The position numbers and the translations under genes were made by a program. Positions 13,301 to 25,200 of a stretch of 64,000 nucleotides of DNA are shown here, piece after piece; position 1 is the stretch's first letter; every line of letters begins with the position of its first letter. The stretch lies in NCBI RefSeq assembly GCF_040581485.1, contig NC_090130.1, forward strand, positions 25,893,418-25,957,417. The letters are read 5' to 3'. The stretch comes from Linepithema humile (lineage: Eukaryota; Arthropoda; Insecta; Hymenoptera; Formicidae). The notes under the pieces are model-generated. The model did no database searches. It was not told the origin of the DNA and worked only from the letters and a program-made list of their open reading frames with translations.

Positions 13301-15799
13301 CTCGCATATTCTCGCCTTGGACAGACCCACGCACGGTCTGGACATCTTCGACGCCTTCTTCTTGATCGAGTATCTGAGGCAGTGGGCCAGTCGCGGCCAG
13401 CGACTCGTCGTCTTGACCCTGCACCCGCCCACTTATGAGATCCTGACGATGGTGTCGAGGGTCGCGCTCACCTCCGGCGGCCGGATCATGTACTCCGGGC
13501 CGAGGAGGGACATGCTGCCATATTTCGCGCTCGCCGAGTTCCCCTGCCCACCGTTTAAGAATCCATCCGATTATTATCGTACGTAGCGGGGAGAAGAATC
13601 TGAAATTAAATTTTGCAAATTGAACGACAAATATTATTGACAAACTATCAATGAATTATTTGGAGCAGAAGTTATAGAAATTTGTAGTGTCATTTACAAA
13701 GAATATTATAAAAATCGTAAATTCAAAGCCATTGAATTTCTGAATTCCAATTTACGGAAACAAGCGAAAAATATAATATTCTATATATCTAAAATTTTAA
13801 TAAAAATGAGATTCTCTTGCAGAATAATAACGAACGATACGAAAATTATAGAAACGATATTTTGTTTGCTTTTTTGCAGTCGATTTAGTGACGCTGGATG
13901 ATTTATCGGCGGAAGCAATGCTGGAATCCTCGCAGAGGATAGATCATTTAGCGGAGCTGGCCAGGACAAGGCTACCTCCGCTCAGCGATCCTGGACCGCC
14001 CGGTGCGCTTCCGCCCTCAATGTCCGGTCCCAACATATGCGTGCAGATCTACGCGTTGTTATTGCGAACACTCATTTACAGTCAACCATGGACGTTAACG
14101 CGATTGCTACGAAAGATCATTATCTCCGCGTCGCTCAGTATTTTACTCGGTGCAATATTCTGGGATGTCGCCGGCGATTCGAATTTACATCTGCGAGACA
14201 GAATAGGCTATCATTACGCCAGTTTGGGCATCTTCTTCTGGTCGCTGAGCCTTTTGGCGATGTGCGATGTCGCTAACAGCAGACCGAACGTCGAGAGGGA
14301 CATCAGAGACGGATTGTACGGCAGATTTGTCTATATTCTCATAGACGTAAGTATGATTCATCTTTAAATTTTAGTTTTACAAATATATAAAGAAAAAATA
14401 GATACGCAAAAATAGAGAAATGAAATATTTAAAATGTTCAGTTTTTTAATGTATTATATATGAAACAAAAAGTTAGTTGACGTATGCAAATCTAATTTAG
14501 AAATTTTTAAAAACATTATATATATATAAAAGTTATCAGTTCAAGCAGTGAAGAATACAAATATGCTTCATAGAATTAAACTTAGAATAAAAAACACATA
14601 ATTGAGGAAGGATAAATAAAATATTTTTTGAAATGTCGCTATTAAGAGATATGCATTTATTATAAAAATTCAAGCAGTAGCTCATTTTTCTAATTATTGT
14701 GTCTTATACTAATCTACTTTTAGTAACCCAATAGTTTTTGACCCTTCGAAAAAATATCTCTTAGTGGAGAAATTATTTAATTATACACTACAACTGTAAG
14801 CTCATCATCATTAGGAAAGTGTCTCACATATTCTTCGCACAATCTAGATCCCCTTAAATCTTTCTTTAATGCGTGGCAATCTGATGGAGCCAGATCTGGA
14901 TTGTGTAAAAAATATGATAATGCTTTTCTAATGATGATGAGCTTGCGATGAGTTGCGATATTTAACTAAATCATTTCATAGCCAAGACTTTTTTCCGAAC
15001 GCTGCCGCTGCGAAAGACAGTAGGATTATGTAGTAAGATAAGCCATTGTTGAAATTTTATGATAAATATATACTTTTCAATGTCTTTGGAATATTTAAAA
15101 AAATCTTTCGAATTCGACATTTAAACGGCGATAAAATTTTTAAACTTTCCGGACATTTCTTCACTCCTCTTCGTATTAAAAAGATGACATTTCGTGTTTC
15201 AGCTCATCTGCAGCATACCTTCCTGGTGCGTGATCTATCTGATATACCTAGCGCCGGCGTTCGCGATGTCGGGGCTGCACCTCATGCCGGACGAGAATCT
15301 GACGTCACTGTGGAACTACCTCGCCGTCGGTCTGCTGTACCTGATGCTGCAGCATCTCATCTGCACGTTCTTCGCGCACATATGCAAATGGGTATACCTG
15401 GCGGCGCTGCTCGCCGGCGTGGTGGTGGGCGAGATGACCTTGGCCGGCGGGGCCACCCTGCATCTGAACAATCTGCCGGCATGGTATCAGCAGATCAGCC
15501 CGATGCAGTGGTCATTGTCGCTGCTGCTGCCGCGCCTTCACAGGACTGAGAGCATGGGCAAACTGACGAATTGCAAGCCCAAGCAGATTCAACGGCAGGA
15601 CATCATTATCCAGGCGGCGTGCGAGCCGCCGGACGGTGCGTTAGCTCTTCACGAAATCGCTCTCGACAAATTAAACGTGAGGGGAGAATTGTGGCTGGGT
15701 GTCGGCGTGGGTGTCGCGGCCGCTCTGATCGTCCTGAGTTTCCTATGCGTGAAGTACGCCACTCCGAAGAGGCCCAGAAGCGCTCCGAACAAACCTTGA
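10324..15799 (+). CDS. ABCG8: ABCG half-transporter, ABCG8 type, with degenerate ATP site
   Basis: Seven coding exons: 10324-10463, 10915-11180, 11309-11530, 11930-12212, 13073-13578, 13880-14346 and 15203-15799 (stop). All have GT-AG borders and matching phases, giving 826 residues. Known role of the family: ABCG8 pairs with ABCG5 as a plasma-membrane sterol exporter in vertebrates; the insect substrate is not established. Residues 1-209 are a long Ser/Arg-rich cytoplasmic leader. The nucleotide-binding domain spans about 230-470 and the six membrane helices lie in exons 6-7, including IIISASLSILLGAIFW and LIVLSFLCVKYA. Oddity: the Walker A position reads STTEREGTQ (267-275), the signature reads TTSEARR (about 364-370) and Walker B reads LALDRPTHGLD, with Arg in place of the catalytic Glu. 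The H-loop His is kept (TLHPP). The start may instead be Met10 at 10351 (MGSEAWELERRYS), because GCGCAG just before it could be a splice acceptor. No ABCG5 partner is visible in the window. Confidence 0.85.
14798..14944. repeat. 147-nt near-complete inverted repeat in ABCG8 intron 6
   Basis: The outer arms AAGCTCATCATCATTAGGAA... and ...CTAATGATGATGAGCTT pair over 22 bases with one mismatch. Inner segments CACAATCTAGATCC and CCAGATCTGGATTGTG also pair, so most of the 147 bases can fold into one hairpin. It lies in the 856-bp intron between exons 6 and 7. It could be a short foldback/MITE-type element or a hairpin RNA precursor; the sequence alone does not decide. Confidence 0.75.
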
Positions 15800-16190
15800 T
15801 ATTTTATACGTTGGAAAATCGTCGTGACAAAGTAGAAACCGAAACTGTGCAATCTAAATACTACGAAGTCAATCTGTTTATGTATACGTGAGCTTTTACT
15901 CAATCTCTGACTTAACGTGTAAGTGCATTCCGATAGAATCTACTTAGCTGTTCAGAATCGCGCTTGTCACACGTCTCGTCATCGTCCACCTCGTTGCGAT
16001 TCTTTAAAGACGGAATTCTTTAGGGACTCGCAGGGTAGACACAGGGAGTACAAAGCTTAACGAGACACTACCTTATTAAAAGGTCTCGTAATAGGCATCC
16101 GCCGTTTATAGACGATGCTAAGTAAACGCTTAATACTTCGTATATTGTCCTAACCGATACGCATTGTTGTAATCGCATGAAATAAACATT
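15800..16190 (+). terminator. ABCG8 3' UTR and poly(A) signal
   Basis: After the TGA stop, about 380 bases lead to a canonical AATAAA at 16181-16186, followed by a T-rich stretch (TCTTTATTCGTCTTTATTC) suitable as a downstream element. No other gene feature is seen between the stop and this signal. Confidence 0.6.
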
Positions 16191-16239
16191 TTCATGAAAA
16201 GAACATCTTTATTCGTCTTTATTCTTCTGACTCTATGTC

Positions 16240-19200
16240 TGACACGTGTCCTAGACGGCATGTTATTGAAAATATTCTAAAATTTATGCGCATATCATAT
16301 TTCGAGATTGTTGATTCCAAAAATTCTTTAATTTGGAAAATTTGAGAAAAATTATAAGTTTGTATCACAGTGTTATACTTTATTAAAAAAGTATAATGCG
16401 CATAAAAATTTTTTTAACATTACCTTTTTTTGGCTACTTTAAGTATTGGCAATATTTTTTTAGATTTGTTATTTAAATAAAGTCCATTAAAAAATGAAAT
16501 TGCACGTAATGTGCATCAAAAATTGCTAACATTATCCCTTGTGGTTTTTTAATTTTCTTTCCTGAATAGAATACAAAATCGATATTCTCTAATTTTGGCA
16601 CCAACGGATAACGTCGACAGTTGGCCAGCAGATAACTGATTTGCTGAAAGTTCACAAGTCTCCGTTCGAAGGCTCCATCTAGAAGCCGCCGATACTGAAG
16701 ATACCTGTCGTATAATTATTAATTTTTAATAACGAAAAAACATATTAGCACCGCAGGCATCACGTATGAAAAAATATTGATTTTGAAGACTCTCTTAAGA
16801 ACGCGATTTTCCAGAGAAGCGGACTTGAGTATTACAATAGAAAACTTCATGATTAAAATTGCATGATACGGTTGCGAAAATACATTTTCGCATTTTCATC
16901 GCAGAGTTGTTTTTCGAGATCGATAGAAAGCTACCCTTCATAGGTGCCACACTACGCAAACCAAGTTATAAAGAGCCTACGAGCGTTAGACGTTTTATTA
17001 GAAATCGATAGCACGTCGAGCACAAATTTATCCCGCGAATGACGCATGTTAAGAAATGTAAAGTGCGATTAAAAATAAGAGCGACAACTTGCTTCTTCGT
17101 TCACGCCGCTGCACTCTGTTAGATTCTCGCGCAATATTTTATTAAAGATAAAAATTCTAGAGTTATCACATTTCAAGGAAAGATAACTGGCATCGTAAAT
17201 TTCTCAGCCCGATCCAAGTTTAAATCGGTCGCGTTTAAATCGCGCTAAACGTAGCCGAATCCGAGTTCAGATTGAGTTCCAATATAAAGCACATCTCTCT
17301 CGTATTTGGCGAAAATCATATAACGGCGGCACCTGATTTAAATTTAATCGACCAAGTCAAAAATTATCCATTCTGCTGCTATTATTTCACACGGAGTAAT
17401 CGATCTATGTCGATTCTCGCTCGCCATTAATCGCAGAGGCATCGCGTCGTGTCGCACAGTCGTAATTCGTTTTTACGTAAGAGTTTACTTTCATCGCGAT
17501 CGAGTCTGCAATTAATTACGCCAATTAGCGCTGACGTTCGTCGAACTCTTGGCGTTTCGTTTCTCCCCCGTGAGATCGCTCGTTATCGCGCGATAGCGGT
17601 CGAACGATCATCACGACCAGATATGAGAACGGGCCAATAAAAGTATCAAGAATGGAAGGATTCCAGTCACGCATTGATTCATGCCTGTGTACTCTTATCT
17701 CGTTTTAGCGTTCATCATCAAGATTGTGCGCACTTCCAAGAAACATACACGTGTATTTATCTATAACTATACAATAGCAGTCTGATTTATCGAAAAGCTT
17801 CTATAGAATTTCATCGAAAATTTGCATTTCTCGCTGAATTTATTATCAAATTTACAGTTCAAAGGTTTATGAATGTCAGCGTAATTTTCAGTGGAATTCT
17901 AATTACAAAGCGAAAATTATATTAAATATTTTTTGATACATTCGACCATAATTATGATCGTTAATATCCATCCAATATTAAATTGTTAAACGACAAGAGC
18001 ACTCGTTTATATGAAAGCAGAAAGTTACATAATATACCTGCGAGACAATGCGAAGCCCATGCAATATTTTATGCAAAGGAAGCTTTAAATTTTAGCTCAG
18101 CTTAAGAAAAGTCTGAAGCCTCTGTTGCACCTGGTCCTCGATTCAATTTTTCTCTTTTTAGAGACGAGTGGGCGGCATGATTTCACGTGGGAGATGCTGA
18201 TACGTGGGAGATACCGGTAAATGTCAGCCTTATTCCAAAAAGGGAAAAATCAGTGGTGACTTTCGAGTTAACATTTAAACTAGAAAATTCTTTTATTGTT
18301 TAAATGATATTATGTGACAGTTGAATTTTTACGCGGGAGAGGAAAAAGTGAGAATGTTAAATTTTGCCCGCGGCCAATACATCACATCGGCTTCTGTCTG
18401 CAAATACTACGCCCACGCGAATTCATCCGTTTTAATCTGCGAAAAATTAAAAGGAGATTTCGCGACTGCGGCAGTTGCATGAAATAAACGAGTGGGTTTC
18501 TAACAAAAGCCAAGTTTTTAATCGTTGCTTGCGAAAGATGCCAGCGGCCTGTTTTCGTGCCAATCGTATTAGGGAAATTCGTTGCGCAACACGCCAGCTC
18601 GTTAAGCTGCGCGCCGATCCCGTAAAAGGGATTGTCCGCGCAAGCATCGGAATTCGGAGCGCGGAGCATCAAGTCTAAATAAAGCCAAGTACCGAATCGG
18701 GTACAATGAATCGGATCTCCTTTGTAATGAATTAGAATCAGTCGTGGTACAAAATGTTCCATAAGTAGCAGTACGAACTTACTCGCGAATTGTATTTGTT
18801 GCCGAAATAGATTTTCGACGATGAATAAAAGAATGAGCTATTTCGAGCGAGTTTTAAAATCGCGACTCGCACAGCAGCGGGCTCCTTTCACAAATTTCGG
18901 TTGCGAGAGGAGCCTCTCACTCGCGAAGCGGCCCGTACAGCTGATTTCTCAATGAATCGACCTTTGTACGGGCAGCCCACAAGAAACTCGTTCATCAGCG
19001 CACGGAGGAGCCGCGGCGGCGGAATGCCGGGCGAATTATTGCGATACGACGGAAATTGAGGATCCCGCCGCGTTTGTGTAACGTCGCCTCGTTCTCGGGG
19101 AGTGCTACTGCCATGGCGATTTACGTAATGAGCTAAGAGAGCGAGAGGGCTTTTCCAGGAATTATCGTCATGCCGTCATGCGCGGCCCACGCCGCGCCGG

Positions 19201-22200
19201 GACTTAATTACTTTCATCGACGGAAGCGGCCGTTTGCAACGGTAATCGGCAATTTATGCTGGCTTACACGCCTAAGCTCCAGTAATCAAAGGGTCGGCCC
19301 TTGATGACGTGGGTTTAATTCCGCGGCGCATCGCGCGTTTCTTAATGTTTTCGTAGTTTCAGCGCGCGGTGGACGTCCGCAGTCTGCTTTTCAAATGCTC
19401 GAGAATATTATTCTTCAAGTTGAGAAATTTTAAAGCAATTCTCCCATTGTTTTAAAACAGCAATTTCTCCAGCTCTGTTCTTTGTTAAATAAAATGAGCC
19501 CGCAAATAGAAAGCGGACTCCCACGAAGTAGAAAATGTACGTTGAACAACATTAACAAGTACTAATTAAAAACTAAATATAACGAGGAAATCGAAATTAT
19601 AACGACGAAGCAGGAGGAGCTAATTAAAATTAATTTAAGACTATGTTATTAACGCGCGCGTAAATTATTACAGTAAAAGTTATTATTATTATAATAAATG
19701 TAACAGAAATATAACGTGTCATTATTAAATATTAATACTATTTTTAGAAAGCAGTTTAGTGTTACAAAAAGCTTCGGACTGAATGGAAGGAAGACAAAAG
19801 GAGAAGAAGAAATTGCGCGTCGGAAGAAAAGAAAGAACTAAACGTGCGAATTACTGTGGTCGCGTCGCGTCAATGCATCATTGTGTTATAATACGAGAAG
19901 AGCATGATTCGCGAGACTTTCATGCGATAATCGCCGGTTACACAAGCGGCAAGTGAAACCGCGTTATTTCCGGTCGCCCGGTTCATCCTACGCGTGGCTA
20001 TTGAAATTCCTCGATGCTCGCATACCGAGATCGATAATACCCGGCAAACAATATCGGATTTATGATACGTTAGCCTCTCTCGTCAGATAAACATTGAAAA
20101 AATAAAATAAAATAAATAACTCACACCGCTTATTCTATACTGAAATTCGCAATTATTTTAACAAGAGCTTATAATATGCTGCTTCGATTAAAAAGAAATA
20201 ACAAAACAGATAAGCACAAAAGAATTAAATATTAAGGACTTTCGCTTAGCCTTGTTTCTCAATATGATGGAAACATAATTTATTGAGCGATCAGTTGGAA
20301 ACTGGTAAACAAGATTATAAGTATCAGAAGCAAAGTTTGCAAGCACACGGCTCCACTTTCCCAATTTTAATATTTATTCATTTAGAAGAAACGCGCAGGA
20401 GACGTACTCTTTATAACTATTTTATACGTCGTCAATCTTCTCAGAAATAGCGACTACAACCCCTTGTAATGTTGCTGCTCACGTTCCCGCAGACTTCTTA
20501 TAAATGAGAAAAAAATTCTGCTTTAAAATATATTGTTTGAAGTCTCTTAGACTTAATTGTTTAACTGTTGCAAGTATTGTTTTGCATAATTGCGTTTTCG
20601 AAAAAATTTATATTAAAAATGTAGTATTTAAGAGATTTTTTAAGTCAGAATTTTCATTAGAGTATAAATTTTATTCCCCGCAAAATTGTATCTTTAATTC
20701 CGATATGTGCAAAGAATCCTTTTGAAGGTGTTGCACCTTCTTCAAGCCGATTCTTTAAATTTATGAGCTTTGTGATGTATAATCGTTTCTTGCAACAGTG
20801 GAAAAAGAAACGAGATTCCTCGCGAGTGGAACGCGTGTTATCGATTGACAGAGCTGCGCCGTGAACGGCACGCGCTCTCTTTCATCAATGGATTCTACGT
20901 GCAATTATTAATTGCAATTAATTTTCGAAAGTATGCAGCTCGATTATCTCACGAGCCGTCCGACACGCCGCGTGAATGATTCGAGAGCTTCCTCCTCGTG
21001 CGCATTGCACATACATGTGACACATGTGAAAATCGAGTTCTAATTATAGAAAACTATACTATCGACATATGCCGCTGCTTCAAAATAACAACCGATCATT
21101 CCGCAATACTATCACGATTTGGCATCCTTGCTCCAGGGAGGACAGGGACAGGATTTCTCCCCGGAGCGAGGTACGGCCTTGACCAATATCCCAGCGTACT
21201 TTATTTTATGGAATTATCGCGTAGCCTCCACCTCGGGAACAGATTTAGGTCTCCGAGCAATAATTCGCGAGCTAAATCAATTCTCTGTGACATTCTGTGT
21301 GTAATAAAGTTACATAAAATATACTTTGGATAAAATTAAACTTAAAGTCAATATTATCATTATTTTGTAAATTAACATTTCACAGCTGAAATAACAATAA
21401 CAATTCTTCAAGAATTTCAATAATGATCATTCAATAGCAATTATTTAACAAAATGGCTATTCCACCGAAACAAACAGTACTTTTATAAATCTGTATTGCA
21501 AAAGTTTCGTTTTTATCGAAAACGGCGAAATAGTTTCAGTTTACGTGGACTTTTGAACAACGTCCACTGCATGCCGTCAGAAAGGCAGCCAGAACTTTTT
21601 AATTTCGCGACTCTCGTACGAATTCGTTTGTAAACTGAGATACACCAGTATCGTGTCACGCTCGAGTTGTATCAAGCACGAGCGTCGTTGTAACCGAATA
21701 AATCGATGCTGAGGGGGCAAGCTAAAGCTACATCATCCCCGACCGACACACCGCCACTTGTCAACTCTACTTTTTCCATTAACGCCGCGCAATTCGGCAC
21801 GATTCTTCCTTCTCAAGGTTCGGCACCGGTTATACGGGACGAATAATAAGATCCTCCACGAGGGAGGAGCAGGGAAGACGGACGAGGTCGCAGGTTCCCG
21901 CGTGGGCGCGGGAGAAGCGTGATAACTCCTCAGCTTTCTCCCCCTCTCTCCCTATTCTCCTACGCGCCCCCTCATTGATTACTTTACTTCGACAGCCCAC
22001 CTACCACGTGTAGGTTCTATGTTGTATTCGACGAGATATTACTTCCAGTTTCGTCCGTTTATTATTATGATAAGCCTATTCCCGAAAAAAAAAAAAGATC
22101 GGCATCAATTATTCATCGTCCTGTTAGCGATTCAATGCGCTATTAGCAATACCTGTTATAAAAAAGGAGTCGGACCGGAAATAATTCGGTTCGAAAATCT

Positions 22201-25200
22201 CATTTTCCCATAATTCTCTTTTTCAGTTCATTCATGAAAAAGGGAGGAAAAGAAAAGAATGAAAGAATACCATTATTCAGAAAGGAAGTTCGAAAAAGTA
22301 AGAGATACGCATGGGGATTGTGTAGATAATGAGATCTGGCAAACCAAATATTAAGTAGCCCTTTTCGGGTTCCTCAATACGCTGATGCAGTTCCAGCCCA
22401 TCTTATTGTTACCTGTGACACTTCTGCTACGAGCTATCTTCTCACGCCTGGCTCGCTTGTGTTTTCACAGGACGTCCTGGAAGGGTCGTGCGGGCATGGC
22501 ACAACCTTCTCGGAACTTTACTCGTGGTTGCTTTATGTCGTGTATTCTGAGAAGTCCCCACTGCGTTTCCGCAGCTAGTGGCGACAGCGGATATGCTTCG
22601 CATTATGCAGGATGCTTTCCTCAAGTCACATTGCCGATCGTGTCGTTAATGAGACGAGATTGTCGACACGTCGCTTCAAAAAAGAAAAAAAAAAACAATA
22701 ATAAGACCAATAAGAATCAGCAGCGTGGATGCTAGAGCGTAAAATATATCATTAGTTAACATACGAAAATTATAAATGCATTATATTAATGTAAAAAAAA
22801 AAAAAAAAAAATGGGAGTAATCATTTAGATATATAAACACTTTCGTTCTGATCAATATAGAAGCAATAATAAAAAGAGATCATATAATCAAACGTCTTTA
22901 TACAGTTGCATAGATGTGAGATGTTTCTCATATTTCCTGACAAATAAGAATTTTAAAGTAAAGCACTTCCGAGCGATTTTTCCATGCCTAGCGGTTATGG
23001 TTTAACATGGAATTTCCGATTAGAGAAAGCGGAAAATTATCATAGAAGGTATTATAGAAAATCTAGGGGAGAAAGTAGTAAATGAAAAGTATAAAAGGCA
23101 TATATGTAAAATTTATGGTTTCAATTATACGTTTATGGTTGAAATCTTGTGCGTTCTAATATTAAGAAAAATTACACAAATTTATATTTCTTTCTTTTTT
23201 TTTCATAAAAAACAAATTTCCAATATTTTTTAAATGTCAAAGTTTTGAAGAATTAAATTATTATGATTAAAATAACTATGATAAAAAATTTGATAATTTT
23301 CAGATTGATTAGTTCAGTTAATTCTAATTAATAATAACAAGAAATTATTCTTATTTATTATGTTTATTAAAATCAATTATGGTTAAGTAAAGTAATTAAT
23401 CAATTGCAATAATAATTGTAATAGTAATCAATAATCATATGATTTATGCTGAATATTAATCATAATTACTTAATTATACATATATAATCAGAATAATTTA
23501 AATCTATTATGCAGCATAATTAATAATCACTGATTAGATTACGTAGTAATTATAGTGCAGTAATTATTATTTAGATTACATTATGCTCAACTACAAGTTA
23601 CTACATTGTAAAATATTTTTTCAAATTAAAGTGCGCAAGCAATGTTTGCTTTACTTATTTTCACTCGCACAAAAAGAGCAAATACATCTGATTAACAAAT
23701 AAGTTTCGATTATTGATAAATAGCTGTTGATGAATAAATCAATAATGCTACAATCGAGGTAAAAAAAATTCTTTCAAATCCATTACTTTCCACGCTTATC
23801 GAAATCGTCTAAGATGAGGGAGAAGCGCTATGAGTGCCAGAGCAAAACACGGGTGGGCAGTTTTATGGCTATAGATAGTGCATACGCGCGGGAGAGTTTA
23901 CGTCGTGGGTTGTGCGTGCCTTAAAGGAATGTGGGCGCACCAGTTTCGAGGGAGTCATTGAGCGCGAGAGATAGGCGGGCGCCCATATTCAGAACCCTAC
24001 TACGATCATCCTCGGAGCGTAGGAGAGCGATAAAAAAAGAAACGTCCGGACCCACCTACGAGTCTGACGAGTATCATCTGGTTGGACAAGTAGCGATCTG
24101 ATTGCCGCCGGTGATTGACCATTACTTCAATTAAGCCTGAATTTTTCGAATTGCCCCGAGATTGTTTATGGGAGTCTGTACGCTGGGTGTATCATAAATA
24201 GAAAAGCAATTGCGATCGTTACTGTAATTGTTTACCTATATTTATAAATTGACTGTTATTGCGTATCGCTAGTTATGTACCTATTATGTTTCCGCTGCAT
24301 TTAATTCGGATAGATAATTATCTGTCGATTATAGCCGACGACTGCAGAGCGGCCTGATTCTTTTTAAGTGATACTTTTATCTTACACTGTTTCGTGATTT
24401 AAGTCGAGCGATAATAGTTTCTGTCTTAAATACTTCAACTTTGTATTTTTTAAATAACCTTGTTTTATATTGTATATACGTCGGAATAATTTGAATTAAA
24501 TAATATTCATCTCTTCTGCTCTATTTCTGCACCGAAATTATTAATTTACAAAAAATATTCATAGCTGCAACTAGGAAGTTTCTCGTGTCATTAATATCCG
24601 TTAAATTTTCTGACACTAATTTAACAGATTGCATTTAACTTGCATAAAATATAATTTTTATTTTTTGAATGACACAAAAGTAAAAACATAGTGGAACAAA
24701 ATAGAATCGGACTTCGGCAGGATTTTTATAAATTAATTATGTGATACTTTTTTTTAAATCAGAATAAAGCAATTATTGCATTCGCATTGCATATTTTTAG
24801 AAACATATTATACTCTAGTAAAGAGGGATCGGATATTTTCCTGAATCGTTGCAAGCTACGCGTCAATCTGATACGCTCGACATTTTATTAATAAACGCAA
24901 TAACGCGTATTCCCTCCCTTTGTCTCTCTCTCTTCTGTGCAAATATCCATATGTAATATAATATCCCATATTTATTTCAAGCATATCAAGTGAGCCGTTT
25001 TGTAGCAGTATTATTGGAAACAAAGGGGAACCGTCGGTGCCGTAAGAGTGATTCGCAGAAGTTTCGCAGCGACTAATCGCATGTATATTTTGTCTAAAAC
25101 AACAGCACGTTGGCGTATAAAGTCTGAATAATGCTCTCGACGATCATTGTATCCATTTGTATATACAACGAAAGACGGAAAATCCGACTATACGGTTACA

